From contig NZ_JACNYL010000001.1 of NCBI RefSeq assembly GCF_014692525.1, positions 186,001 through 250,000 of the forward strand: a stretch of DNA of 64,000 nucleotides. Direction: 5' to 3'. The number at the start of each line of letters is the position of its first letter. The first letter of the stretch is position 1. Below the pieces are notes generated by a model. That model searched no databases, was not told the DNA's origin, and saw nothing but the letters and a program-made list of their open reading frames with translations. Of this stretch, positions 55,172 through 64,000 are shown in pieces. The DNA is from Sphingobacterium chuzhouense. Its GTDB lineage: Bacteria > Bacteroidota > Bacteroidia > Sphingobacteriales > Sphingobacteriaceae. A program made the translations under genes and the position numbers.

Positions 55172-55670
55172 ACCATAAATGATAACGCACACCGAACATT
55201 AAAAAATTGGGTTGTATTTCTTCCCATTCAAAATGGAATTTTAGTTTATACCCTGTATATAACGATAGATTCACCGCTGGAAAATAATAACTAACACCAG
55301 CCTGCCCATTTAATATCGTAAAGTTTTCACGCTTTTCTGGCCAAGCCTGCTCTTCGGAAAGATCTTGATAGCGATAGAAATCCTGGCTTATACCACCTCC
55401 GAGGAAAACATTAAAATTACTTTTCGTTCTATCTAATAACGAAAGTATATAATCGCCACCAACAGCTACATAACCACTTCGCCCATACACCTGTGCCTGG
55501 ACCGCGGAGTGTTTGGCAAAATCATATTTCCCTTGAATCCCAAAAGCTCCTTGGTAACTGGGGGATTCTAATTGCACATCGCCATAAAAACCAAACGCCC
55601 AAGCGTGGTCTTGCGCTTTTCCTTGAAATACTATTATAGATAGAAATACTAATAAAAATATGTTCTTCAT
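55170..55670 (-). CDS. Small outer-membrane beta-barrel protein
   Basis: 166 residues with a signal peptide (IIVFQGKA-QD, about residue 19). The mature part alternates hydrophobic strands with turns (WAFGFYGDVQLESP, AVQAQVYGRSGYVAVGGDYI, FNVFLGGGISQDFY, AGVSYYFPAVNLSLYTGYKL) and ends in a terminal aromatic (VRYHLW). This is an eight-stranded-barrel-like pattern of the OmpA/OmpX type, but I do not recognise a specific family. Downstream of hemJ by 13 nt on the same strand. Confidence 0.75.
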   Translation of the reverse strand: MKNIFLLVFLSIIVFQGKAQDHAWAFGFYGDVQLESPSYQGAFGIQGKYDFAKHSAVQAQVYGRSGYVAVGGDYILSLLDRTKSNFNVFLGGGISQDFYRYQDLSEEQAWPEKRENFTILNGQAGVSYYFPAVNLSLYTGYKLKFHFEWEEIQPNFLMFGVRYHLW

Positions 55671-55683
55671 TTGTTTAATATCA

Positions 55684-56223
55684 TCACGAGTTACGAGATC
55701 GATAACGCTTGTATAACTTAATAAGAACCATCAATAATACAGCCAGCCCCAATAACCCCAACACACCATAAATCCAATCGATGGCTGATCTAAAGATAAC
55801 TAAAAAAACGATGGCAAAAAGAATAATGGTGGACACTTCATTCCATAAACGCAACTGCGAAGAAGTCCATGTAGATTTACCTAATGCCAATAGTTTCATA
55901 ATTTGTTGACTCTTAAAATGGTAAAACAGCAGTCCCGCCACAAAAGTAAGTTTTACATGCATCCATCCCTGACTTAACAAACCTGGTGATAGATAAAGCA
56001 TAGTCAATGCAGAAGCAACGGTGATATACATCGCAGGTGTGGTGATTACCCACCAAAGCCTTCGTTCCATAACCATGAATTGCTCATGCAATACCTGATA
56101 TTCTATGTCCGATTTCAGCTTTGCTTCCGTATGGTAGATAAACAGCCGGGGCATATAAAATAGCCCCGCCATCCAGCAGACCATAAAGATAATATGCAAC
56201 GCTTTTGCGTATAAGTATATCAT
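55684..56223 (-). CDS. hemJ: HemJ-like protoporphyrinogen IX oxidase
   Basis: 179 residues, four or five membrane helices. HemJ (CopD-like family) oxidises protoporphyrinogen IX to protoporphyrin IX. Conserved residues in place: His10 in AKALHIIFMVCWMAGLFYMP, the YMPRLFIYH segment, and WMHVKLTF with conserved Trp and Lys. The hemE gene just upstream on the same strand supports a role in heme synthesis. Slightly longer than some HemJ at the C-terminus. Confidence 0.88.
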   Translation of the reverse strand: MIYLYAKALHIIFMVCWMAGLFYMPRLFIYHTEAKLKSDIEYQVLHEQFMVMERRLWWVITTPAMYITVASALTMLYLSPGLLSQGWMHVKLTFVAGLLFYHFKSQQIMKLLALGKSTWTSSQLRLWNEVSTIILFAIVFLVIFRSAIDWIYGVLGLLGLAVLLMVLIKLYKRYRSRNS

Positions 56224-56300
56224 TTTATTTAATTAGTGATCAGTGACTATATAGTTAACTAATTTTTACTTATCACTTCATTACTCATTACTTCGTTGCG

Positions 56301-57335
56301 CTAATATCGGAATTCCTTAACCACATCGATTGCATATTTCACATTATCAAAAGGAATATCCGGCATAATCCCATGTCCTAGATTAAAGATAAATCCTTCC
56401 TCGCCACGCATACGTTCAAATAACTGCAAAATTTTATCTTTAATGACATGCTTATCTGCATACAATACAAACGGATCTAAATTTCCTTGTACGGCAATGC
56501 CTTTTGGAAGCATTTGCTTCACGTTTTTCAAATCAGCGTTCCAATCGATGGATACCACATTTGGCTTCGCTTCTGCCATCATCGGCGCAAATACCGAAGA
56601 ACCTTTACAGAAAGAAATCACCGGAACGGACCGTTTAATATTGTCCAGAATATATTTATTATAGTAATGCGCAAAATCGCGATAATCGTTCCATGATAAT
56701 GCTAATGCCCAACTATCAAACAATTGTATAGCATTTACACCTGCTTCGATCTGCATATTCAGATAGCTTATCGTTACATCGGCTATTTTTTGCAACAGTT
56801 GATGTGCTAACGCTGGCTCATTATTAAGCAATAACTTGGTTCGTTTAAAATCTTTAGACGAGCCTCCTTCTACAAGGTAACTCAATATCGTAAACGGCGC
56901 CCCCGCAAAGCCGATTAAAGGGATACGTCCTGCTAAACGTTTTTGTACCACACGGATAGCATCCGCAACATACTGTAACCTATCTACGCAATCGGTCTCC
57001 AGTCTATCTACATCAGTCTGTGTACGTACCGGATTACTGAATCGAGGCCCTATTCCTTGCTCGAACGATAGATCTCCTCCCATTGCCTCTGCCGTTACCA
57101 GAATGTCGGAAAATAAGATTGCCGCATCAATATCCAAAAGATCAACGGGCAACATCGTCACATCTGCTGCGATTTCCGGCGTTTTGCACATCTCTAAAAA
57201 GCTGTATTTATTCTTTATTTCCCAGTATTCGGGCATAAAGCGTCCGGCTTGACGCATCATCCAAACAGGAGGTCTCTCCGTCGACTGCGATAATGCAGCT
57301 CTAATCAATAAATCGTTCTGTAAAGTTTTGTCCAC
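56301..57335 (-). CDS. hemE: Uroporphyrinogen decarboxylase
   Basis: 344 residues. Decarboxylates uroporphyrinogen III to coproporphyrinogen III. Motifs: PPVWMMRQAGRFMPEYWEI at 17-35, DAAILFSDILV, GFAGAPFTILSYLVEGG, QLFDSWALALS, NLGHGIMPDIPFDNVK. The start is a GTG (GTGGACAAA) whose G is shared with the TAG stop of the upstream TPR gene, so translation is coupled; no ATG lies upstream in frame without entering that gene. Confidence 0.97.
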   Translation of the reverse strand: MDKTLQNDLLIRAALSQSTERPPVWMMRQAGRFMPEYWEIKNKYSFLEMCKTPEIAADVTMLPVDLLDIDAAILFSDILVTAEAMGGDLSFEQGIGPRFSNPVRTQTDVDRLETDCVDRLQYVADAIRVVQKRLAGRIPLIGFAGAPFTILSYLVEGGSSKDFKRTKLLLNNEPALAHQLLQKIADVTISYLNMQIEAGVNAIQLFDSWALALSWNDYRDFAHYYNKYILDNIKRSVPVISFCKGSSVFAPMMAEAKPNVVSIDWNADLKNVKQMLPKGIAVQGNLDPFVLYADKHVIKDKILQLFERMRGEEGFIFNLGHGIMPDIPFDNVKYAIDVVKEFRY

Positions 57336-57850
57336 TAGGTTTGTTTATTTAATTCTTTTTCTATTTTTTCAACAATTGCTTTTTGGCGTTCTGTAAGTTT
57401 CAGCTTATTTGCGAGCTCGATATACACAGGAACACGGTCGTAATTACGTTTTCGTAAATTGATATTGGCTAGATTAATCAATACAAATCCTTTCTCCGAA
57501 TCGCGTTTCCAAGGCAAGCGGGAAGCTAATTGAAAGTGATATTCCGCGTCGTCGATCCGTTCCTCTTTGAGCGCGATATTTCCCATCATGAATTCATAAT
57601 AATTTCGGCGTCTCTTCCGTAGTTTATCAGGATCCTTAATTTCCGCTAGCAGTGCTTTGGTTTTCTCATAGTCTTGCTTGTGAAATGCCTGCGTAGCTAG
57701 AAAAACGGTACCTTCGCGATAATGGCTCCATATAAAGTATCCAATCAGCCCTAAAATATAAATAATGATATTATAGTGCTTCTCGTAAACCGCATAAAGA
57801 AGAAATGTCACTGCGATACCGATGACAATCATCCTTGATCGTGTGTTCAT
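57335..57850 (-). CDS. Membrane protein with TPR-like region, between hemE and a response regulator
   Basis: 171 residues with one or two N-terminal membrane helices (MIVIGIAVTFLLYAVY and IIIYILGLIGYFIWSHY) and a helical C-terminal region with TPR character (YYEFMMGNIALKEERIDDAE, GFVLINLANINLRKRNYDRV). No specific function known to me. Its ATG directly follows the TAG of the response-regulator gene and its stop overlaps hemE, so these genes are one operon. Confidence 0.7.
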   Translation of the reverse strand: MNTRSRMIVIGIAVTFLLYAVYEKHYNIIIYILGLIGYFIWSHYREGTVFLATQAFHKQDYEKTKALLAEIKDPDKLRKRRRNYYEFMMGNIALKEERIDDAEYHFQLASRLPWKRDSEKGFVLINLANINLRKRNYDRVPVYIELANKLKLTERQKAIVEKIEKELNKQT

Positions 57851-58564
57851 CTACGCGCTGGTTGGTGTATCTGTAAACTTATACCCTACGCCACGGATCG
57901 AATGAAAATATACAGGATGTTTTTGGTCGGGCTCAAAATATTTACGGAACGTCAGAATAAAATTATCAATCGTACGTGTTGATGGATAAACGTCGTAATT
58001 CCACACGGTTTCTAATATCTGCTCCCGGGAAACGGCTTCATTTTTCCGTTCTATCAATAACTTTAACAGCATCGTTTCTTTTTTCGTCAACGACGTTACT
58101 GTGCCGTCCGCATGATGAAGTTCATAGGAGTTAAAATAAATTGTTTTATCTCCAATTGTATACGAATTAAATTCTTTTAAATCGTCTGATTTAAGTCCCC
58201 TACGGATTAAATTGCCTACACGAAGGATAAGCTCTTCCAGATTAAAAGGCTTGACTAAATAGTCATCGGCGCCTTTTTTTAAGCCTGTGATACGGTCTTC
58301 ACTACTGTTCTTAGCTGTTAGGAACATAATAGGTACTTCCGTATTCTGTAAACGGATAGTTTCGGCAACCTGAAAGCCGTCGATTTCGGGGATCATCACA
58401 TCCAGAACAATCAGGTTGAAGCGCTCTTCCTTAAATATCTTCAATGCCTTCTTTCCGTCTGTAGCTGTCGTTACCCGGTAACCTTCTAGCTCCAGATTTA
58501 ATTTGATGGCTTCCAATAAATGTTCTTCATCTTCTACCAATAATATACGTTGCTTAGTTTGCAT
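57851..58564 (-). CDS. OmpR-family response regulator
   Basis: 237 residues from the ATG (a TTG three codons earlier is also open). The receiver domain has ILLVEDEEHLLEAIKLN with acidic Glu/Asp, the phosphorylation site in NLIVLDVMIPEIDG and the conserved Lys in LVKPFNLEELI. The C-terminal winged helix includes LTKKETMLLKLLIERKNEAV, VWNYDVYPSTRTIDNFI and HSIRGVGYKF. It overlaps the histidine-kinase stop by 11 nt. Targets unknown; the closest genes are heme genes. Confidence 0.95.
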   Translation of the reverse strand: MQTKQRILLVEDEEHLLEAIKLNLELEGYRVTTATDGKKALKIFKEERFNLIVLDVMIPEIDGFQVAETIRLQNTEVPIMFLTAKNSSEDRITGLKKGADDYLVKPFNLEELILRVGNLIRRGLKSDDLKEFNSYTIGDKTIYFNSYELHHADGTVTSLTKKETMLLKLLIERKNEAVSREQILETVWNYDVYPSTRTIDNFILTFRKYFEPDQKHPVYFHSIRGVGYKFTDTPTSA

Positions 58565-59432
58565 AATTTTCAAATGTTACTTCAAAAATACTCCCAGATG
58601 GAGTGTTATCTTTTACCTTAATGGAGGCGTTGTGTTTTTGCAATACTGTCTTCACTATATACAACCCTAAACCCGTGCCTTTAGTTTTACGTGTAGACTC
58701 ATTGCCTATTCGGTAAAACTTGTTGAATATGTTTTTTTTCTCTTCTTCTGGTATACCCTGCCCATGATCGGCAACAGAAAAAATAATTTTTCTGTTTTCG
58801 CTTTCTTTCAGTTTTACATCCACCGTTGCACATGGAGGTGAATATTTTATGGCATTTTCTATCAAATTATTTACCACATTAGTGATGGCAAATTTATCCG
58901 CATGGATAACCACGTCTTCATCTAATTCCGGTCTTAGAACTTGGGAGCTACATGCATTTTTCTGTAGTCTATCTACCACACTATCCACCAATTCTGTCAA
59001 ATTAAAATTTTCTTTTGGGAAATTAAAACTGCGGTTTTCCAATTTGGTCGTCAATAATACATTTTCGACCAGGTCATCCAACCGTTCGATGTCCTTCAAA
59101 GAATTGGAAAGGAAAACTTTTTGTTGCTCCCTGTCCAAATCACGTTTTAGAATGGTCTGTATATACAGTTTTACAGAAGCCAAAGGTGATTTCAATTCGT
59201 GGGTTACCGCCAATAAGAAATTCTGCTGCTGTTGTTGTTGTTTATGTTCACCGCTAAACAGTTTCTTTAACCGCATCGCTCCCCAGATAAAAATCAATAA
59301 GAAAAAAATTCCTTCCCCAATGATCATCCCTTTGCGCTCTGGTTCGTAATTTACTAGGAGATATCCCCACCAAAGCAACTGGGTGATGGCGTAGAACACC
59401 AAAAAATAAAACAGTACGAGCGCTCTCTTCAT
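58554..59432 (-). CDS. Membrane histidine kinase
   Basis: 292 residues from the ATG preceding the first membrane helix; upstream codons in the same frame add 21 residues without support. Two membrane segments (MKRALVLFYFLVFYAITQLLWWGYLLV; GMIIGEGIFFLLIFIWGAM, given here in part) enclose a very short outside loop, so the input domain is minimal. HisKA has AVTHELKSPLASVKLY; the ATPase part has NLIENAIKYSPP (N box), DHGQGIPEEEKKNIF (G1) and GTGLGLYIVK (G2). Partner of the response regulator encoded next. A TATTTTTG element (59452-59459, minus) lies 20 nt upstream. Confidence 0.93.
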   Translation of the reverse strand: MKRALVLFYFLVFYAITQLLWWGYLLVNYEPERKGMIIGEGIFFLLIFIWGAMRLKKLFSGEHKQQQQQQNFLLAVTHELKSPLASVKLYIQTILKRDLDREQQKVFLSNSLKDIERLDDLVENVLLTTKLENRSFNFPKENFNLTELVDSVVDRLQKNACSSQVLRPELDEDVVIHADKFAITNVVNNLIENAIKYSPPCATVDVKLKESENRKIIFSVADHGQGIPEEEKKNIFNKFYRIGNESTRKTKGTGLGLYIVKTVLQKHNASIKVKDNTPSGSIFEVTFENYAN

Positions 59433-59451
59433 ACAATAAATTAATGTCGCA

Positions 59452-59459
59452 CAAAAATA
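59452..59459 (-). promoter_or_regulatory. -7 element of the two-component operon
   Basis: On the minus strand TATTTTTG, a perfect TANNTTTG match, with TTTG about 15 nt upstream. The leader before the kinase ATG would be about 13 nt. Confidence 0.6.
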
Positions 59460-59520
59460 ACCATTTGTTAACCTCAAAGGAAATAGTCTGTGCATTATGA
59501 CAATAGGTTAAGAAAGGTGT

Positions 59521-59528
59521 TATCTTTG
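59521..59528 (+). promoter_or_regulatory. -7 element of the HAD phosphatase gene
   Basis: TATCTTTG, only 4 nt ahead of the ATG at 59533. Since the start site in this phylum lies about 5-8 nt after the element, the message would begin at or within the start codon, i.e. be leaderless. Confidence 0.55.
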
Positions 59529-59532
59529 TATT

Positions 59533-60234
59533 ATGTTTTTCCATAAAAAAGATATTTTCTTCGATTTAGACCATACCATTTGGGATTTTGACAAGAATGC
59601 ACAAGAAACACTACACGAGCTTTACTACAAATACCGTTTTGATAAGTTGATCGGAAAGAGTGATTCCGACCTTTTTATTGAAACTTATACTGTTAACAAT
59701 CATCGTCTTTGGGGACTTTATCATCATGGTAAAATTGATAAACCGACTTTGCGTCGGCTACGGTTTGCCGATACGTTTACCCAACTAGGCGTTGAACCTG
59801 AATTATTTCCAGCGGCATTTGAAGAAGAGTATTTAAGCATCTGCCCTACCAAGACGAATCTCTTTCCAAACGCGGTTGAAACATTGACCTATCTACAGCG
59901 TAAATATAGACTGCATTTAATATCGAATGGCTTCAAAGAAGCCTGTGAAAAGAAGTTAGAGCACAGTAAACTGAAATCTTATTTTAAAACTATTGTTATT
60001 TCGGAATTATTTGGCATAAATAAACCCGATCGAAGAATCTTTGAGCATGCTTTACAAAATGGAGAAGCCGAGCGGGAAACATCTATCATGATTGGGGATA
60101 ATCTTGATGCCGATGTTCGAGGTGCGCAAAACGCAGGGATGGACGCTATCTTCTTTAATGCAGTTGGTCTTGAGCAACCGAAAGATGTACGCCATATGAT
60201 TCGGGATTTAGGCGAATTACAGTTGGTTTTTTAA
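59533..60234 (+). CDS. HAD-family hydrolase, YjjG-like noncanonical nucleotidase
   Basis: 233 residues. HAD motifs: DLDHTIWDF (nucleophile and acid/base Asp; motif I), LISNGFKE (motif II), and the late KPDRRIFEHAL with MIGDNLDADVRGAQNAG (motif IV). The sequence fits the YjjG group of pyrimidine 5'-nucleotidases. Divergent from the two-component operon; the two -7 elements are only 60 nt apart. Confidence 0.92.
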   Translation: MFFHKKDIFFDLDHTIWDFDKNAQETLHELYYKYRFDKLIGKSDSDLFIETYTVNNHRLWGLYHHGKIDKPTLRRLRFADTFTQLGVEPELFPAAFEEEYLSICPTKTNLFPNAVETLTYLQRKYRLHLISNGFKEACEKKLEHSKLKSYFKTIVISELFGINKPDRRIFEHALQNGEAERETSIMIGDNLDADVRGAQNAGMDAIFFNAVGLEQPKDVRHMIRDLGELQLVF

Positions 60235-60267
60235 CAGTAAAGACGCCTTGCCGGCGTCTTTACTGTT
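60233..60267. terminator. Bidirectional terminator between HAD and DUF1080 genes
   Basis: Perfect 15-bp stem AACAGTAAAGACGCC / GGCGTCTTTACTGTT with loop TTGCC, A/T-rich on both sides, between convergent genes. Confidence 0.92.
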
Positions 60268-60273
60268 AAAATT

Positions 60274-61089
60274 TTACAATACCTTCACGGCAATATTCTT
60301 CAGCCATACATCATCGCCATGATCCTGGAACCCGATAACACCCGACTTAGATTCTCCACCGACTTTATTCAACAACTCGAATGCCAACGGCCACTTTTCT
60401 TGACTAAACTTACTCGCTTGTAATAACGCTGTCCATTCCGGCGTCCATATCGTATATTCTACCACTTTTTCACCATTTTGATAGTGGATTACTTTCCCAT
60501 CATTGACAACAATCTTCGCTTTATTCCATTCCCCTGCCGGATTACCATTTTGAGGTTTTGCAGGTATCATATCGTAAAGCGAGCCTGATTTTCGATTGCC
60601 ATCGACTCCTTGTTTAGCATCGGGATGATTTTCATTATCCAATAGCTGATACTCTGGACTCGATATGTATATCGGTTGTCCTTTTACTTCTTTTGCCAAG
60701 AAAAATACACCTGAATTACCTGCATGTGAAATCTTCCATTCAAACTCCAGTTCAAAATTTTGAAAATCATGCGCAAAGATAATATCTCCTCCGTCCTCTT
60801 TGGTCAGTCCTGATGCTTTGCTGGAAAATTTCAATGTACCGTCTTCAATTCCCCATTTTGCAGGAACTTTTTCTTTATTGTATCCCCGCCAACCTTCCAA
60901 CGACGTGCCGTTAAATAATACATACGCCCCATCCGCATTTTTCTGAAGCTTATTAACATCAATTTTCGGGAGGTTATTCAACTCATATGGCGGAACATTT
61001 TTGCCAACAGCCGTGGCATTTTGTGCTTGGCAAATAGTGGTGGACATTAATACAACCACCCCTACCATATACATAAATCTTTTCTTCAT
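60274..61089 (-). CDS. Secreted DUF1080 (3-keto-disaccharide hydrolase-like) protein
   Basis: 271 residues with a signal peptide (MSTTICQA-QN, about residue 22). The DUF1080 domain covers most of the rest: DGAYVLFNGTSLEGWRGY, FELEFEWKISHAGNSGVFFL, PEYQLLDNENHPDAKQ, GEWNKAKIVVNDGKVIHYQN and IGFQDHGDDVWLKNIAVKVL. Family members act on keto- and other glycosides outside the cytoplasm. The stop lies against the terminator, and a start three codons upstream is possible. Its 42-nt gap from the receptor gene could put them in one transcript. Confidence 0.9.
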   Translation of the reverse strand: MKKRFMYMVGVVVLMSTTICQAQNATAVGKNVPPYELNNLPKIDVNKLQKNADGAYVLFNGTSLEGWRGYNKEKVPAKWGIEDGTLKFSSKASGLTKEDGGDIIFAHDFQNFELEFEWKISHAGNSGVFFLAKEVKGQPIYISSPEYQLLDNENHPDAKQGVDGNRKSGSLYDMIPAKPQNGNPAGEWNKAKIVVNDGKVIHYQNGEKVVEYTIWTPEWTALLQASKFSQEKWPLAFELLNKVGGESKSGVIGFQDHGDDVWLKNIAVKVL

Positions 61090-61140
61090 ATTAAACACAT
61101 CTTTTAGTTGTTCGCTAAAGGTAGAAAAATATATGAATTT

Positions 61141-63639
61141 TTAAAAACCACCTTCCATACCTTCGTCCATACCGTTATCTCCTTCACGATCCTCCCTTTT
61201 CTTATTCAAATCCTGAATACCAAAACGGTACGTGAAGGACAACGAGAACATGCGACGCATCCAACGGTTTTCCATTTGGATAAACTGTGTCGGCAAATTG
61301 TTTTCCATACGGAACCTGCGTGTGTTAAATACATCCCGCACGTTAAACATTAAGCTCCCCTTCCCTGCCAACACGTCCTGACGTACCGCCACATCGAGCC
61401 CTGTCATCGAACGCATTCGTCCTTGTACCCATTTCCGGGGAGCACGATAGAAACCACGAGCCTGTAAGGTGGTGGATTTTGTAAATTTTACATTCGTGTT
61501 GATGTTTCCATTCCAACTGAAGTTCTCTACATCTCCCGTGTTGAATTCTGCATAGGGCATGGTTTTATCATAAAACAAGTTCACATTCGCCGTTGCGTCC
61601 CACCACCGCAGAAAATTCACTTTTGATATCAATTCCAGACCCATCGCGTCTTGTTTTGATACGTTTTCCCAACGACTATAGGTCACGTTACTTCTGTCGC
61701 CCACAATATCCGCTATTTCCTCGGGGTCTCTCAAAAACGGACTCATCATATCACTTGAGCGACGATAGTATGCAGAACTGATAAAGTTCCATTTGTCATA
61801 AAATTTTGCAAAACTCAATTCAAAGGAATGTATATCCTCCGGCAATAAGTTTGGATTACCTTGTCTATAATTGATTTCATCATTTACATTGACAAAAGGG
61901 TTCACCTGCCACCCTCGTGGGCGTTGCACTCTGCGTGTATAAGAAAGCTGTACTTTGTCACCGGAATCACCCACTTCATACGACAAAAAAGCACTGGGGT
62001 AAAGACGAAAGAAATCTTGATTCCCGTCATTTCTTTTTTCATCTTCGGGTGCGTCTGGATCTAAATTATAGTAAGTAGACCTTAAATAGGTTTGCTCTCC
62101 ACGCAGCCCTACTTGCATACCTAATTTCTCTGTCAGCTTTCGTTGATAATTCGCATATAATGCATGCACACTATTCGTCAGGTCAAAATCGTTGCTGACA
62201 CCAAAATCCGGCATAAATCTTCCGGTCAAGGTATCCAATACTTCCGACCATTGGGAATCTTCACTATTGCGCACAATCGTACGGTAACCCGCTTCAAATT
62301 TATGGTCTTCCGCAAACGGCAGAACATAATCCAATTGAAAATTCCAGTTCTTTCCGGCCTCACTCGTTACATTCTGGCGTCGGAAATCCGCACGACCATT
62401 GTCATAGGTCTGATGAAAATCATTTGTTCCATCTTCCGTATCATTCCCATACGTAATATTAGCCGTGATTTCCTCGCCCTCTCTTTTGAGTTCCTGCTTA
62501 AAATCAAAGGTTATATCTACCCCTAGATCTTCTTCGTACTGCTGTGAAATTCGAGAAGAATGGTCTCCTAAATCTGGAATATTAAAATAACGATAATCAA
62601 TATCCGAACGCCTGTCATTATCGCGAACACTAACATTCGCTCCTAAACTAAAAGTGGTTTTAGGCGCAGCATACCAATCGGTACCAAACCGAAACGTATG
62701 GTTCTTACCTTTCCGATTACTTTCGGTCGTACTAATCGTGCGCTCGCTATTTTCTTGAATTACACCATCAATTAGCTCGGTATTATCGTTAAAACCATCG
62801 CCCGGGCGATTCCTATTTGCGTAGTTATAGCCGCCGAAAAAATTAAACTTACGATCTCTGTAATTCAAGTCAATTCCCGCATTGTAGTTTTCGTAAGAGC
62901 CGCCCGATGCCGTTACACTTCCGTTCAGTCCTGTTCTCACGTTCTTTTTCAATATAATATTGATGATACCCGATTGGCCCTCCGCATCATATTTGGCAGA
63001 TGGGTTGGTAATAAGTTCAACTTTTTCTATGCTATTCGCCGGCAAGGATTGCAGCAATGCATTTATATCGGAACCAGCCATAGCCGATTCTCTTCCATCG
63101 ATCAAGATTTTTACACTGCTGGAACCCCGGAGAGAGACATTCCCATCAGCGTCGACATCAAGTGTTGGCACATTTTCTAGCAATTCACTCGCTGAACCGC
63201 CTACACTAACCAAACTTTGGGAAACATCAAACACTTTTTTATCAATTCCCAAACGCATCTCTGGCGTGCGTCCTTCCACAACTACTTCCTCGATCAACTT
63301 GCCGTCATCCATCATGGATACCTGCGCCAGTTTTACTGGCTGTGAACTCGCTACACGTACGTTTTCAATAAGAACATTTTCTTTCCCAACATAGGTAATC
63401 CGAATCGTATATGTTCCAAAATCAACGTCAGAAAACACCAGTTTTCCCTCGATGTCGCTCTGCGCGCCTTGAACATAACTTTGATTGGATTGTTGGAGAA
63501 GGGAAGCGCTAGCGCCAATAATGGGATCGTTAGTCTCTTCATCAATAACAATGGTTTCTATCTTACCTTGTTGTGCGAAAAGAAATACAGGGCAAAAAAT
63601 AATAAAGAAAATCAGCTTCAAGTGTCTTGTAAATATCAT
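61141..63639 (-). CDS. TonB-dependent receptor (outer-membrane beta-barrel, CarboxypepD-like N-terminus)
   Basis: 832 residues from the ATG that starts the hydrophobic signal (MIFTRHLKLIFFIIFCPVFL); ten upstream codons give no signal. A carboxypeptidase-regulatory-like domain (IVIDEETNDPIIGASASLLQ) is followed by a TonB-dependent plug (LLENVPTLDVDADGNVSLRG, ILIDGRESAMAGSDINALLQ, VELITNPSAKYDAEGQSGII) and a barrel of the Bacteroidota 'outer membrane beta-barrel family' type, ending in a charged tail (NKKREDREGDNG). No SusD partner is near. Substrate unknown. Confidence 0.93.
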   Translation of the reverse strand: MIFTRHLKLIFFIIFCPVFLFAQQGKIETIVIDEETNDPIIGASASLLQQSNQSYVQGAQSDIEGKLVFSDVDFGTYTIRITYVGKENVLIENVRVASSQPVKLAQVSMMDDGKLIEEVVVEGRTPEMRLGIDKKVFDVSQSLVSVGGSASELLENVPTLDVDADGNVSLRGSSSVKILIDGRESAMAGSDINALLQSLPANSIEKVELITNPSAKYDAEGQSGIINIILKKNVRTGLNGSVTASGGSYENYNAGIDLNYRDRKFNFFGGYNYANRNRPGDGFNDNTELIDGVIQENSERTISTTESNRKGKNHTFRFGTDWYAAPKTTFSLGANVSVRDNDRRSDIDYRYFNIPDLGDHSSRISQQYEEDLGVDITFDFKQELKREGEEITANITYGNDTEDGTNDFHQTYDNGRADFRRQNVTSEAGKNWNFQLDYVLPFAEDHKFEAGYRTIVRNSEDSQWSEVLDTLTGRFMPDFGVSNDFDLTNSVHALYANYQRKLTEKLGMQVGLRGEQTYLRSTYYNLDPDAPEDEKRNDGNQDFFRLYPSAFLSYEVGDSGDKVQLSYTRRVQRPRGWQVNPFVNVNDEINYRQGNPNLLPEDIHSFELSFAKFYDKWNFISSAYYRRSSDMMSPFLRDPEEIADIVGDRSNVTYSRWENVSKQDAMGLELISKVNFLRWWDATANVNLFYDKTMPYAEFNTGDVENFSWNGNINTNVKFTKSTTLQARGFYRAPRKWVQGRMRSMTGLDVAVRQDVLAGKGSLMFNVRDVFNTRRFRMENNLPTQFIQMENRWMRRMFSLSFTYRFGIQDLNKKREDREGDNGMDEGMEGGF

Positions 63640-63776
63640 GTAAAAATTGTCCTTTCCACAAAAAAACAAAATAAAAGCTGCTATCGTTCTATCGTAACTG
63701 CATTATTACGATGTCATTTTCCTTTTTTTTGTGCTAAGGGGGGATAATGCTTTGAGTAGACGAACGCGATCAATAA

Positions 63777-64000
63777 TTACTCTACAGAAACTGTCAATCC
63801 CTCGGATTTAAGGATTTTCCTGTATATTTCCATCTCTGTTAACGAGCCTTCGAGTACCGCGCATTTGCCTTCTGTATGCACTTTCCACGCAATTTGTTCA
63901 GCTTGTCCTTCCGAGTATTGCAAATGCTTCATCAGGCAATCGATGACGTGATCAAATGTGTTGATTTCGTCATTCCACAGAATCAAACGATTCGAAGACC
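63777..64000 (-). CDS. clpS: ATP-dependent Clp protease adaptor ClpS (5' end outside window)
   Basis: 74 C-terminal residues are visible; the N-terminus lies beyond the right edge. ClpS hands N-degron substrates to ClpAP. Seen: LILWNDEINTFDHVIDCLMK, the start of the conserved core with the NDE motif, EGQAEQIAWKVHTEGKCAVL and the end SEGLTVSVE. A TTG in the visible part could be mistaken for a start, but the frame stays open to the edge with matching sequence (SSNR before it). Confidence 0.92.
   Translation of the reverse strand, partial: SSNRLILWNDEINTFDHVIDCLMKHLQYSEGQAEQIAWKVHTEGKCAVLEGSLTEMEIYRKILKSEGLTVSVE

Noticed and set aside
55097..55294. 65-residue plus-strand frame over the repeats and the end of the beta-barrel gene
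   Set aside because: Its second half is antisense to the conserved end of the barrel protein; the first half is made of the direct repeats. Not a convincing gene.

Overview
The window looks like chromosomal DNA of a Bacteroidota bacterium, most probably a member of the Sphingobacteriaceae. Several things point there: promoters with the Bacteroidota -7 element TANNTTTG (some with a -33 TTTG), two SusC/SusD outer-membrane uptake loci, BACON domains, an ECF sigma/FecR pair in front of a SusC with an STN domain, a DUF6377 regulator, many short lipoproteins, and a minus-strand division cluster in the order mraZ-rsmH-ftsL-ftsI-murE. There are no rRNA genes, insertion sequences, integrases or CRISPR arrays. 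One tRNA gene (Met, anticodon CAT) is present. Both ends of the window cut genes (murE at the left, clpS at the right).

Layout. 1-4.6 kb (minus): start of the division/cell-wall cluster, with MraZ-type GTGGG repeats upstream of mraZ and a second pair facing aspS. 5-19 kb: housekeeping genes (aspS, a LutB-like protein with damaged Fe-S motifs, priA, DUF423, a large propeller protein, nrnA, an FKBP lipoprotein, rlpA, tatD, ansA). 19.0-25.8 kb (plus): an AraC-type regulator followed by what I read as a chaperone-usher-like pilus operon: a short pilin-like protein, a pilin, a periplasmic chaperone, a two-domain tip subunit and a 931-residue usher-like outer-membrane barrel. This is the most interesting part of the window; its gene set and protein sizes resemble CFA/I (CS1-type) fimbriae of enterobacteria, but the sequences are those of a Bacteroidota lineage.

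26.0-36.3 kb (plus): ECF sigma factor, FecR anti-sigma factor, SusC, SusD, a secreted metallophosphoesterase, three tandem collagen-like (Gly-X-Y) lipoproteins that are paralogues of one another, and a secreted glycerophosphodiester phosphodiesterase. 36.4-44 kb: rhodanese-thioredoxin lipoprotein, ribBA, an LptF/LptG permease, a START-like protein, tRNA-Met, an unknown lipoprotein, a Cys-rich four-helix copper-binding protein, an NlpC/P60 hydrolase and a DUF72 protein. 43.5-54.5 kb (minus): a second SusC/SusD locus with two related BACON lipoproteins, another secreted metallophosphoesterase and a DUF6377 regulator. Both uptake loci thus carry secreted phosphoesterases, which suggests (inference) that they take up phosphorylated organic substrates or release phosphate from them.

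54.5-64 kb: a 0.7 kb gene-poor stretch with repeated words, then a beta-barrel protein, hemJ, hemE, a TPR protein and a two-component system in one minus-strand run, a divergent HAD phosphatase, a DUF1080 protein, a TonB-dependent receptor and the end of clpS.
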